A stretch of 64,000 nt of DNA from Chryseosolibacter indicum (lineage in GTDB: Bacteria; Bacteroidota; Bacteroidia; Cytophagales; Cyclobacteriaceae), in the NCBI RefSeq assembly GCF_018598585.1, contig NZ_JAHESD010000007.1:62001-126000 (forward strand), given 5' to 3'. Below, piece by piece: positions 37,328-45,784 of the stretch (position 1 is its first letter; every line of letters begins with the position of its first letter). Both the position numbers and the translations under genes were made by a program. The notes below the pieces were generated by a model that saw only the letters and a list, made by a program, of their open reading frames with translations, searched no databases and had not been told where the DNA came from.

Positions 37328-38461
37328 ATGGCAGGAATCTACATTCACATACCTTTTTGCAAACAGGCTTGCCACTATTGCGACTTCCATTTTTCAACCA
37401 ACACTTCCATGCGAAATGAAATGGTTAGGTCGATTGTCCAGGAATTGAAGCTACAGCAACAGTACCTTGATAACGAACCAATTGAGACCATTTATTTTGG
37501 GGGAGGCACGCCCTCTTTACTATCGAATGAAGAGCTTTTTGCCATTCTCGATGTTATTTACGCCAGCTATCACATATCGACACAACCCGAGATCACCCTC
37601 GAAGCGAACCCCGATGATCTTTCTAAAGATAAATTAACTCACCTTTATCAGGTTGGTGTGAACCGATTAAGTGTTGGCGTACAGTCGTTTAATGATGAGA
37701 TACTGAAATTTCTTAACCGCGCACATGATGGCACCACAGCAACAGAATCAATAAAAACGGCGAGGGACATTGGTTTTAATAACATAAGTATAGACCTCAT
37801 ATACGCCATTCCGGGGCTTGATAACAATGAATGGATAAACAACATTATGCTAGCAGTTGCTTTAAAACCTCAGCATATATCATCTTATTCACTCACCATC
37901 GAGCCGAAAACAGCATTTGGCAACTGGCTTGCCAAGGGGAGATTAACGGCTGTTGAAGATGACCTCGCTGCTCTACATCTCGAGATTCTTGTAGAACAGC
38001 TAGCGAACCATGGCTACGAACAATACGAAGTATCGAACTTTGCGCTGTCAGGTTATTACTCTAGGCACAACAGCAGCTACTGGAAACAGAAGAAATACCT
38101 GGGTGTAGGCCCGAGCGCACATTCATACAATGGCATCACGAGGCAGTACAACGTAAGTAATAATGCTTTTTATATTAAAAGCATTAAGAAAGACATTGTG
38201 CCTTTTCAGCTTGAACAACTTTCAAGAGCAGATCATATCAACGAATACCTTCTCACAACCCTTAGAACAAGCTGGGGCTGTAGCCTTGATTATTTGAAAA
38301 GCAAATTTGAATATGATTTAATGAACCATCATGCACCCTATCTATCAAATTTGCTGGAGAATAAACTTGCTGTTCTTCAAAACAATCACCTTACATTAAC
38401 AAAGTCTGGCAAACTGCTTGCAGATAAAATATCAAGTGACCTGTTTTTTATCATGCAATAA
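37328..38461 (+). CDS. hemW: Radical SAM heme chaperone HemW
   Basis: 377 residues from ATG 37328. AGIYIHIPFCKQACHYCDF contains the CX3CX2C cluster motif (Cys11, Cys15, Cys18) for a 4Fe-4S radical SAM centre. TIYFGGGTPSLLS and LTLEANPDDL-like segments follow, and a HemN-type C-terminal domain ends near 370. The length and lack of the extra N-terminal helix fit HemW, which delivers heme to target enzymes, and not coproporphyrinogen oxidase HemN. The promoter overlaps the in-frame TTG at 37289. Confidence 0.9.
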   Translation: MAGIYIHIPFCKQACHYCDFHFSTNTSMRNEMVRSIVQELKLQQQYLDNEPIETIYFGGGTPSLLSNEELFAILDVIYASYHISTQPEITLEANPDDLSKDKLTHLYQVGVNRLSVGVQSFNDEILKFLNRAHDGTTATESIKTARDIGFNNISIDLIYAIPGLDNNEWINNIMLAVALKPQHISSYSLTIEPKTAFGNWLAKGRLTAVEDDLAALHLEILVEQLANHGYEQYEVSNFALSGYYSRHNSSYWKQKKYLGVGPSAHSYNGITRQYNVSNNAFYIKSIKKDIVPFQLEQLSRADHINEYLLTTLRTSWGCSLDYLKSKFEYDLMNHHAPYLSNLLENKLAVLQNNHLTLTKSGKLLADKISSDLFFIMQ

Positions 38462-38495
38462 GATTATCTTAACAACAGTTTGTATTCGTATCCCA

Positions 38496-38873
38496 ATGCA
38501 AAAAATAACCTCCTCAGAAGAGAAAAAAGTACACATGCTTCTAAAGTCAGTGATATATCATTATCACGGACTTGATCATTCAGAGAAGGAAGACCTCGAT
38601 CAGACAGCGGAAAAACTTGAAGCTCACACTGAGTATCAATGGGCTCTTGCATTTATCGCCGAAGATTATGTAACAGCTTTTGAAAGAGCGCGTAAATATC
38701 TTAACAACATTATCGGCAACTATTCCAAAGAAAAAAGAATAGAACTTATCAATATGGTGTGGCAGGCAAATAACCTGAAAGGTTATGTAACGGAGATGGA
38801 GGCAACAGCAATGTTAAAGCTGGCCAAGGATTGGAATGTACAAAACGAACTCATCCAGCTTGTTCTACAGTAA
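38496..38873 (+). CDS. TerB-like small helical protein
   Basis: 125 residues from ATG 38496; longer frames would overlap hemW. The protein is all-helical and acidic (VHMLLKSVIYHYHGLDHSE and AEKLEAHTEYQWALAFIAED). The spacing of helices and the C-terminal EMEATAMLKLAKDWNVQNE resemble TerB-like domains, but the match is weak. It lies 34 bases after hemW. The function is unknown. Confidence 0.6.
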   Translation: MQKITSSEEKKVHMLLKSVIYHYHGLDHSEKEDLDQTAEKLEAHTEYQWALAFIAEDYVTAFERARKYLNNIIGNYSKEKRIELINMVWQANNLKGYVTEMEATAMLKLAKDWNVQNELIQLVLQ

Positions 38874-39020
38874 CTATTACTTAAAAATTCCAGAAACACC
38901 TGCAGTATCATTTATTTGTATCACGCATATTGTACCTTTAAACGATGTGTCATTATTTTTATCAACTTCATGAAATAATGATGGATTGTATTGGTACTGT
39001 ATTTAAGAATCACAGTTGAC

Positions 39021-39773
39021 ATGAAAACAAGGAAGAAAAAGATTGAGGAAGATCTATTAAAAGAAGCACTCGAGGAAGAAAACAAAATCCGTACTGCATT
39101 TAAAGACAAAGACTGGGCAGAGATAAAAGGCGCCAATAGCTGGATGATCTTTAAGGTGATGTCAGAATTTGTTGAAGGCATGGAGAAGCTGGCAAAGATC
39201 GGTCCGTGTGTAACCATCTTCGGATCGGCGAGAACCAAACCAAGCAACACCTATTACAAAATGGCGGAAGAAATAGCATACAAGCTGGTACAGCATGGAT
39301 ATGGTGTTATTACCGGAGGCGGGCCAGGTATAATGGAAGCTGGTAACAAAGGAGCTCATCGAGCGGGTGGTAAGTCCGTTGGTTTAAATATCTTTTTACC
39401 GTTTGAACAGCAAGGCAATATTTACATTGATAAAGACAAACTCATTACATTCGATTACTTTTTTGTTCGAAAAGTAATGTTTATAAAATACTCTCAGGGT
39501 TTTATTGTAATGCCTGGTGGATTTGGAACATTAGACGAACTCACAGAAGCACTTACGCTCATTCAAACAAAAAAGATAGGGCGCTTTCCCATTGTCCTTG
39601 TCGGAAAAAAATACTGGCAAGGCTTAATTGACTGGATTAAGAAAGTGTTGGTAACTGAAAAAATGATAAACGAAAATGATCTTGAGCTTTTCAGCGTAGT
39701 TGATAAACCAGAAGATGCTGTTAAAGTAATTGAGGAATTTTATTCTAAATACCTGCTGTCTCCGAACTTCTAA
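39021..39773 (+). CDS. LOG-family protein (nucleoside 5'-monophosphate phosphoribohydrolase type)
   Basis: 250 residues from ATG 39021. A TTG 10 codons upstream is less likely. A charged N-terminal helix leads to a Rossmann fold with FGSARTKPSNTYYKMAEEIA, VITGGGPGIMEAGNKGAH and the LOG signature MPGGFGTLDELTEAL. Proteins with these motifs hydrolyse nucleotide monophosphates, in plants and some bacteria giving cytokinins; many were once labelled lysine decarboxylase. The stop overlaps the ATG of the next gene by one base (TAATG). Confidence 0.88.
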   Translation: MKTRKKKIEEDLLKEALEEENKIRTAFKDKDWAEIKGANSWMIFKVMSEFVEGMEKLAKIGPCVTIFGSARTKPSNTYYKMAEEIAYKLVQHGYGVITGGGPGIMEAGNKGAHRAGGKSVGLNIFLPFEQQGNIYIDKDKLITFDYFFVRKVMFIKYSQGFIVMPGGFGTLDELTEALTLIQTKKIGRFPIVLVGKKYWQGLIDWIKKVLVTEKMINENDLELFSVVDKPEDAVKVIEEFYSKYLLSPNF

Positions 39774-40741
39774 TGAAAACCATATCGCACTATTTGTCTA
39801 TTGCTACCCTTGTTATTTTATTAGGGTATATTGCTTATAACGAAATCTCTAAAAAACCTGCAGCAAGACCTGAGTTGATCAGAAGAAACGATTCCATGTC
39901 TGATGAAAATGACATGGATCCTGCGTATATTCTTGAAGATGTTCCCTCTGCAGCCATTTCTTTTGATCTCCCTGCAAAAATAGATTTCGCTAATGAAGTT
40001 GTGCCTTTAAATATTCCCGATGTACGAGAAAGGCTTGATAAAGAAATTCAGATCAATACCTACCTTCATAGCAACACCATCTTCCTCATCAAAAGAGCAA
40101 AACGATGGCTGCCTCAGATGGAAGAGATTCTGAAGAAGAATGGTATTCCGCTCGACTTCAAATACCTTCCGTTAATTGAAAGTAATTTAATAAACGTAGT
40201 TTCTCCCAAAGAAGCCGCCGGCTACTGGCAAATTCTTAAAACATCAGGAAAAGAATTTGGTCTTGAGATAAACGATGAAGTAGACGAACGATATGATCCG
40301 TTGAAATCTACTGAGGCTGCCTGCAAATATTTAAATCAGGCTTATAAAAAATTCGGAAACTGGACACTCGTTGCTGCCTCTTACAACCGAGGTATGAGCG
40401 GCGTACAACGCGCCCTAGACGACCAGGAGGTAGACAATTACTACGATCTCTATCTTAACGAAGAAACATCGCGTTATGTTTTCAGAATACTGGCAATTAA
40501 GGAGATTGTTCAGAATCCAACCCGGTATGGCTTCAAAATAAACCCTAAGCATCTTTATGATGAAGAGCCATTAAAATATGTTGAGGTAGACGAAACCATT
40601 AAAGACCTTGTTCGCTTCGCAAAACAACAGGGCAGTAACTACAAGCTTCTTAAACGCCATAACCCATGGCTTCGTGAAGATAAGCTCACTGTTAAAAAAG
40701 GGAAAACTTATAAGATCGCGTTTCCTGAAAAGACAGATTAA
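39773..40741 (+). CDS. Lytic transglycosylase, SLT domain, membrane-anchored
   Basis: A 322-residue protein with an N-terminal membrane helix (SHYLSIATLVILLGYIAY). The SLT domain (about 105-260) begins ILKKNGIPLDFKYLPLIESN with the catalytic glutamate, and continues SPKEAAGYWQILKTSGKEFG and VAASYNRGMSGVQRALDD. The C-terminal tail (DKLTVKKGKTYKIAF) looks like a remnant of a LysM-type module. It should cleave glycan strands in the periplasm. It is translationally coupled to the LOG gene. Confidence 0.87.
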   Translation: MKTISHYLSIATLVILLGYIAYNEISKKPAARPELIRRNDSMSDENDMDPAYILEDVPSAAISFDLPAKIDFANEVVPLNIPDVRERLDKEIQINTYLHSNTIFLIKRAKRWLPQMEEILKKNGIPLDFKYLPLIESNLINVVSPKEAAGYWQILKTSGKEFGLEINDEVDERYDPLKSTEAACKYLNQAYKKFGNWTLVAASYNRGMSGVQRALDDQEVDNYYDLYLNEETSRYVFRILAIKEIVQNPTRYGFKINPKHLYDEEPLKYVEVDETIKDLVRFAKQQGSNYKLLKRHNPWLREDKLTVKKGKTYKIAFPEKTD

Positions 40742-40771
40742 CTATACTAACTGAACAAATACGCTCAAGCT

Positions 40772-41536
40772 ATGCGCCCATATATTCTTGCTGAAAACAC
40801 ATGGAAAACAGTTAAAGAAACTAACTACGAAGTTGCAGTTCTTCCCTGGGGAGCAACCGAAGCTCATAATTATCATCTTCCTTATGGTACAGACATCTTT
40901 GAAGCTGATGAAATTGCCGCAGAAGCTGCACGTATAGCCTGGGAAAGCGGACAAAAAGTAATTGTATTTCCTGCCATCCCCTTTGGTGTTAACACAGGTC
41001 AGTTTGACGTAAAGTTGGATATCAACATAAACCCGAGTACGCAGCTTGCTATTCTCCGTGATATTATCACAGTACTTAACAGGCAACAGATCTTTAAACT
41101 TATTATTCTCAACAGCCACGGAGGCAACGACTTCAGAACAATGATACGGGAACTTGGACTTGCCTTTCCTGATATGTTTTTATGTGCATGTAATTGGTTT
41201 CAATCTCTTGATCAAAAATTATTTTTTGAGAACAAGGATGACCACGCAGGCGAAATGGAAACAAGCCTTATTATGCATTTAAAGCCAGAGCTTGTTAACC
41301 TTAGTGAGGCAGGCGATGGGTACGCAAAGAAATTTAGATTTACTGCAATTCGTGAAGGTTGGGCGTGGGCCGAAAGAAAATGGACGCAGGTTACAAAAGA
41401 CACAGGCGTTGGCGACCCGCGAAAAGCATCAGCAGAAAAAGGAGAAAAATATTTTCATGCTGTAACAGAAAAGGTAGCTCGCTTCTTCATTGAAGTAGCA
41501 CAGGCTAACAGAAATGACCTTTATGTAGATTTATAA
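40772..41536 (+). CDS. Creatininase-family amidohydrolase
   Basis: A 254-residue cytoplasmic enzyme. Metal ligands are visible in PWGATEAHNYHLPYGTDIF, NSHGGNDFRTM and KDDHAGEMETSLIMH, the pattern of creatininase and related amidases. No creatine-pathway neighbours are present, so it more likely acts on another cyclic or linear amide, as in most bacterial homologues. It follows the lytic transglycosylase by 30 bases and converges on scpA with a 2-base gap. Confidence 0.85.
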   Translation: MRPYILAENTWKTVKETNYEVAVLPWGATEAHNYHLPYGTDIFEADEIAAEAARIAWESGQKVIVFPAIPFGVNTGQFDVKLDININPSTQLAILRDIITVLNRQQIFKLIILNSHGGNDFRTMIRELGLAFPDMFLCACNWFQSLDQKLFFENKDDHAGEMETSLIMHLKPELVNLSEAGDGYAKKFRFTAIREGWAWAERKWTQVTKDTGVGDPRKASAEKGEKYFHAVTEKVARFFIEVAQANRNDLYVDL

Positions 41537-41538
41537 TT

Positions 41539-42324
41539 TTATAATGCTTCAGGTTCTACGGCAGCCTCTGTAGGTGTTGCTGTAGGCTTCATTACCCAAA
41601 AGTTATTATATCCTTCACCTATCTGTATGCTGATTTGCTGTAACGCCAGCATTTCAAGAATTGCCAGGAAGTTAAATATCAATCCTAACCGGGTAGGATA
41701 TGACTGAATTAATTCAGTGAAAGCAATACGATCGCGCTTCTGAACTTCTTCAATCAGGTACTTCTTCTGCCCCTCTACCGTATAAGGATATTGAATAACC
41801 TGGTGCACAGGTTTATTCTTTTCGGCAGCAAAACGCTTCATTACTTTTTCAAAAACTGTCATCAGTTTAAAAACAGTAACATCCTGAAGCTCGGCCTCTA
41901 CGTTTGTACTCTCTGCTAAAGACTTCAATTCTTTAACAAGATTACCACGCTTCTCTTTCATCAGCTCGTCTTCTTCCATTTTCTGGAAGGTATCTACAAC
42001 TGATTTGTATTTCTTATACTCAAGAAGATGCTTTACCAGTTCTTCTCGAGGGTCAATTTCGTTTCCTAAGTCATCAAGCTGCGGCCTTGGCAGCAGCATC
42101 TTCGACTTAATGCGCATTAACGTAGCAGCTACCAGAATAAACTCACTTGCAACCTCAATATTGAGGTGTTCCATATGGTGGATATAATCCAAAAAGTCAT
42201 TTGTAATCTTTGATATGGGAATATCATAGATATCAAGTTCGTCTCTTTCAATGAAGAATAGCAGAAGATCGAAAGGACCTTCAAAAAGGGGGAGTTTTAC
42301 TTCAAAGTTTTCCTGAGTGCTCAT
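41539..42324 (-). CDS. scpA: Chromosome segregation/condensation protein ScpA
   Basis: 261 residues from ATG 42324. The upstream in-frame TTG at 42336 falls inside the promoter box and is rejected. The N terminus EVKLPLFEGPFDLLLFFIE and the following ELDIYDIPISKITNDFLDYI are the SMC-neck-binding kleisin motif. The C-terminal winged helix includes RIAFTELIQSYPTRLGLIF, followed by NFLAILEMLALQQ. scpB is not nearby. It works with SMC in condensing the chromosome. Confidence 0.93.
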   Translation of the reverse strand: MSTQENFEVKLPLFEGPFDLLLFFIERDELDIYDIPISKITNDFLDYIHHMEHLNIEVASEFILVAATLMRIKSKMLLPRPQLDDLGNEIDPREELVKHLLEYKKYKSVVDTFQKMEEDELMKEKRGNLVKELKSLAESTNVEAELQDVTVFKLMTVFEKVMKRFAAEKNKPVHQVIQYPYTVEGQKKYLIEEVQKRDRIAFTELIQSYPTRLGLIFNFLAILEMLALQQISIQIGEGYNNFWVMKPTATPTEAAVEPEAL

Positions 42325-42333
42325 ACGGGATAA

Positions 42334-42341
42334 CAAATTTA
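42334..42341 (-). promoter_or_regulatory. -7 element of scpA
   Basis: The minus strand reads TAAATTTG (exact TAnnTTTG), ending 9 bases before the scpA ATG. This implies a very short leader and fixes the start at 42324. Confidence 0.5.
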
Positions 42342-42608
42342 CCCTTAAAAATTCTGACGGCCTAGAAATTTAACCAAAGAAGAACCGGGCGTATAACTAA
42401 TGCCTTGCTTTTCAGCAAAATGCATGAATTACTTCCGAGTTGCGGTTCCTTATATGAGTGAGCGGAATCAAAGTGGTCTAAAGCCCGTACGGAGTACGTT
42501 TTGAGCAGGTTCTATGGATAAACAGCCTAATTTCGCGGAAAGTAGGGTGTTGAACCGCTAAAAAGGCCGTTTTCCCTAGTTTATCCGAACCAACACCGAA
42601 CCTGTTCC

Positions 42609-42644
42609 CTATCACCATGAAGGCCACTATCACCATGAAGGCCA
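42609..42644 (+). repeat. Two-copy perfect 18-base tandem repeat
   Basis: The unit CTATCACCATGAAGGCCA occurs at 42609-42626 and 42627-42644 without mismatch. It lies in the scpA-dxs intergenic region. Confidence 0.9.
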
Positions 42645-42822
42645 TAAGGAAGCTGCATAGGTGGCAGTAGCAACCTTCCCCATGTCTACTTGTAATAGGC
42701 TTATTGATTAGCTGTATCTAACATACGGATTGATTTTTTAAAGATAAGTGCCGAAGTTACCAGTGTAATTGAATCTGCAATGGGCTGGTTATCAGTAGTA
42801 AAATAGTAATAAACTAAATAGC

Positions 42823-42848
42823 AGGATTAGAGAATCCTCGTAAATTTG
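42823..42848 (+). promoter_or_regulatory. dxs promoter with inverted repeat
   Basis: TAAATTTG at 42841-42848 matches the -7 consensus. Directly upstream lies a perfect inverted repeat, AGGATT-AGAG-AATCCT (42823-42838), between the -7 box and the expected -33 place. The dxs ATG is 75 bases downstream. No clear TTG is present at -33, which fits an activated or controlled promoter; that is inference. Confidence 0.5.
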
Positions 42849-42923
42849 CACGCGCCTTTTTAACTTAGGAAACACTTACCTCTGTTTATTGTTTAACTTT
42901 AAACAACGAAAATTCAAAAGCTT

Positions 42924-44846
42924 ATGCTTATAACACCTGGGAAGCTCCTGTCCCAAATTAATAGTCCGGATGACCTCAAGAAGCTGGATAAAGTACAGCT
43001 TGTACAGCTTTGCGAGGAATTGAGACAGTTTATCATTGATAATGTTTCCGTATACGGCGGGCATTTTGGCGCGAGCCTTGGTGTTGTAGAATTAACTGTA
43101 GCACTTCATTATATTTTTAATACTCCATACGATCAACTTGTGTGGGATGTAGGCCATCAGGCCTACGGTCATAAAATCCTTACGGGAAGAAGAGACGAGT
43201 TTCATACAAACCGTGTTTATGGTGGACTTTCAGGTTTTCCTAAAATGAAGGAAAGCAAGTATGATGCATTTGGAGTTGGCCATTCATCAACTTCGGTTTC
43301 GGCAGCTCTCGGCATGGCAGTAGCATCGAAGTATCTTAATCAGAACGATCGCCAACATATAGCAGTAATTGGCGACGGTGCTTTAACAGGAGGAATTGCC
43401 TTTGAAGGGCTTAACCATGCAGGGGTTTCAGATACAAACATACTCATCATTCTCAATGACAACTGTATGTCTATCGACCCTAATGTAGGGGCGTTGAAGG
43501 ATTATCTTACCGATATTACCACCTCAAGGACGTACAACAAACTGAAAGATGATGTATGGAAACTTCTAGGAAAGCTTTCAAACTTCGGCAAGAGCGCACA
43601 AGAAATTGTATCTAAAGTAGAAACAGGAATTAAGTCGACACTGCTAAGCCAAAGTAATCTCTTTGAATCTTTAAACTTAAGATATTTTGGTCCGGTAGAC
43701 GGACATGATATTGACCATCTGGTAACTATTTTAGGTGACCTGAAAAATATTAAAGGGCCCAAAATACTTCACTGCGTTACGGTTAAAGGCAAAGGCTATG
43801 GGCCAGCCGAAAAAGGCAACGCTACTACCTGGCACGCACCTGGCACCTTTGATAAGATAACCGGCGAGATCTTTAAAAAAGTATACGAAAAACCTCAGCC
43901 ACCGAAATATCAGGATGTGTTCGGGCATACCCTCGTAGAGTTGGCAAAGGCCAATGAGAAGATTGTGGGTATAACACCTGCCATGCCCTCAGGTTCATCA
44001 ATGAATATTATGATGAAAGAAATGCCAGACAGGGCATTTGATGTGGGCATTGCTGAGCAGCATGCTGTTACCTTTTCAGCAGGTTTGGCAACACAAGGGC
44101 TGATACCTTTCTGTAACATCTACAGTTCTTTTATGCAACGTGCCTATGACCAGGTAGTGCATGATGTATGTATTCAAAACCTTCCTGTTAATTTCTGTCT
44201 TGACCGCGCAGGTTTTGCCGGAGCAGATGGGCCAACTCACCACGGTGCTTATGACGTTGCCTTTTTCAGATGTGTTCCTAATATGATCATTGCTTCGCCG
44301 ATGAATGAATCAGAGCTTCGCAACCTCATGTATACTGCCCAATTGCCAAGAAATGGCAAGGCGTTTACAATTCGTTATCCAAGAGGCCAGGGCGTAATGC
44401 CAGAATGGAGAACGCCAATGGAAGAAATTAAGGTTGGAAGCGGAAGAAAAATTAAAGAGGGTGAAGATGTAGCTATACTTACTATAGGCCATATTGGCAA
44501 TTACGCAGTAGAGGTATGTGAACGTCTTGAAAAGAGAGGTATAGAGATTGCACATTATGACATGCGCTTTGTAAAACCAATTGACGAAGAACTTTTACAT
44601 GAAGTATTCTCTAAGTTCAGCAAGGTAATTACTGTAGAAGATGGTTGCATACAGGGAGGCTTTGGAAGCGCTGTGCTTGAATTTATGGCGGATAATAACT
44701 ACCACGCAGAGATTAAGCGACTAGGCATTCCTGATCGCATTGTAGAACATGGAGAGCAGATTGAACTCCACCGCGAGTGTGGTTTTGATCCTGATGGTAT
44801 TGAGAAGGCTGTAATTCAAATGCTGGAAACTGTTAATACGATATAA
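42924..44846 (+). CDS. dxs: 1-deoxy-D-xylulose-5-phosphate synthase
   Basis: A 640-residue thiamine diphosphate enzyme. It condenses pyruvate and glyceraldehyde 3-phosphate, the first step of the MEP isoprenoid pathway. DVGHQAYGHKILTGRRDEFH and FGVGHSSTSVSAALGMAVA are substrate-site segments, and GDGALTGGIAFEGLNHAG with ILNDNCMSIDPNVG is the ThDP/Mg2+ motif. The transketolase central and C-terminal domains follow (VGIAEQHAVTFSAGLA; EDGCIQGGFGSAVLEFM). The last base of its stop overlaps the next ATG. Confidence 0.96.
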   Translation: MLITPGKLLSQINSPDDLKKLDKVQLVQLCEELRQFIIDNVSVYGGHFGASLGVVELTVALHYIFNTPYDQLVWDVGHQAYGHKILTGRRDEFHTNRVYGGLSGFPKMKESKYDAFGVGHSSTSVSAALGMAVASKYLNQNDRQHIAVIGDGALTGGIAFEGLNHAGVSDTNILIILNDNCMSIDPNVGALKDYLTDITTSRTYNKLKDDVWKLLGKLSNFGKSAQEIVSKVETGIKSTLLSQSNLFESLNLRYFGPVDGHDIDHLVTILGDLKNIKGPKILHCVTVKGKGYGPAEKGNATTWHAPGTFDKITGEIFKKVYEKPQPPKYQDVFGHTLVELAKANEKIVGITPAMPSGSSMNIMMKEMPDRAFDVGIAEQHAVTFSAGLATQGLIPFCNIYSSFMQRAYDQVVHDVCIQNLPVNFCLDRAGFAGADGPTHHGAYDVAFFRCVPNMIIASPMNESELRNLMYTAQLPRNGKAFTIRYPRGQGVMPEWRTPMEEIKVGSGRKIKEGEDVAILTIGHIGNYAVEVCERLEKRGIEIAHYDMRFVKPIDEELLHEVFSKFSKVITVEDGCIQGGFGSAVLEFMADNNYHAEIKRLGIPDRIVEHGEQIELHRECGFDPDGIEKAVIQMLETVNTI

Positions 44847-45610
44847 TGTCATTACATTTTATTGAACGGGGAAGCGGGCATCCAGTTATCCTTATCCATG
44901 GTTTTCCATTAAATCAACAAATCTGGGACAATTTTGCTACCAGTTTATCTTCATCGTTTAGGGTATTTACAATTGATCTTCCTGGTTTTGGAAATAGTCC
45001 CGCGTTGAACAACGACTTTTCTATTGAAGATGTAGCCAGCACCTTATTGACATGGATAAAAGAGGTAAATATTAAAAATGCAGTACTTGTAGGCCATTCG
45101 TTAGGGGGGTACGTTGCACTCGCAATGGTAGAACAAGAACCCACATTATTTTCGGGATTAGTACTTTTTCATTCTACCGCATTTGCAGATAGTGAAGAGA
45201 AGAAGCAGAACAGGAATAAGTCACTCGAGTTTATTGAAAAAAACGGTGTCCAGGCCTTTACGTCTAATTTTATCGCTCCGTTGTTTGCAGACAATACAAA
45301 TTCAGCCATTGCATTAGTAAAAGATATCAGCATACAAGCTTCTGCTGACACAGTAACGGGCTATACAAAGGCTATGCGCGATCGTAAAGACAGGACCGTT
45401 GTATTGAAGCAATTCCCAAAACACATATTAATTATATCCGGACAAAAAGATGCTGGAATCACAGTAGAATCGGTAGAAAAGCAAGCTCAGCTTTCACCAA
45501 GAATTGAGTTTCACGTGCTTGAGAATGTAGCCCACATGGGCATGTTGGAAAACGAAGGTAAAACACTGGAGTTGCTCTCCCAATTTGTACTGAAAAGTAA
45601 CCAGCCGTAA
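44846..45610 (+). CDS. Alpha/beta-fold hydrolase
   Basis: A 254-residue protein. The oxyanion segment is VILIHGFPLNQQIWDNFA, the nucleophile elbow GHSLGGYVALAM (Ser near 92) and the catalytic histidine is in LENVAHMGMLEN. A cap region lies between about 120 and 180. It belongs with small esterases and C-C hydrolases, and the substrate is unknown. The ATG overlaps the dxs stop by one base, so translation is coupled to dxs. Whether it serves isoprenoid metabolism is open. Confidence 0.85.
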   Translation: MSLHFIERGSGHPVILIHGFPLNQQIWDNFATSLSSSFRVFTIDLPGFGNSPALNNDFSIEDVASTLLTWIKEVNIKNAVLVGHSLGGYVALAMVEQEPTLFSGLVLFHSTAFADSEEKKQNRNKSLEFIEKNGVQAFTSNFIAPLFADNTNSAIALVKDISIQASADTVTGYTKAMRDRKDRTVVLKQFPKHILIISGQKDAGITVESVEKQAQLSPRIEFHVLENVAHMGMLENEGKTLELLSQFVLKSNQP

Positions 45611-45743
45611 GAAGAAATATATTTTATTACAGGCTCTACGGGCTTATACTGATTTTTACGATTTTTGCGTAATAAATACTAAATTGTGTCAGTTTAGCGT
45701 AGAATCCCTCAATTTACCGCTAGGGAAAATTAAAAGGGAACTT

Positions 45744-45751
45744 TATATTTG
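45744..45751 (+). promoter_or_regulatory. -7 element of the zinc-ribbon membrane protein gene
   Basis: TATATTTG matches TAnnTTTG exactly and lies 33 bases before the ATG at 45785. No TTG at the -33 spacing is seen. Confidence 0.5.
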
Positions 45752-45784
45752 TAAACTGGAGACAAACAATAAACTAACCCCCCC

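Larger units (their letters stand above)
42325..42923. other. 600-base non-coding stretch with tandem and inverted repeats
   Basis: No gene is supported here. A perfect two-copy 18-base direct repeat lies at 42609-42644. Inverted pairs are GCGGTTC/GAACCGC (42442, 42552), CAGGTTC/GAACCTG (42506, 42598), GGATAAAC/GTTTATCC (42516, 42579) and GGTGTTG/CAACACC (42546, 42591). The last two cross each other as in a pseudoknot. The part from 42430 to 42660 looks richer in G+C than its surroundings by eye. It could be an RNA or a decayed repeat; neither is shown. The right end holds the dxs promoter. Confidence 0.5.

Noticed and set aside
38921-39250. 109-codon minus-strand frame over the LOG gene start
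   Set aside because: Overlaps the LOG protein coding region and resembles no family.
39021-39773. Lysine decarboxylase annotation for the LOG protein
   Set aside because: The PGGFGTLDE signature belongs to phosphoribohydrolases; there is no PLP site.
40742-41119. 125-codon frame opposite the creatininase-family gene
   Set aside because: Antisense to a well-supported gene; no domain or start signal.
42480-42660. 55-codon minus-strand frame through the 18-base repeats
   Set aside because: Its start falls in the tandem repeat and the product has no recognisable features; repeats and inverted pairs explain the region better.
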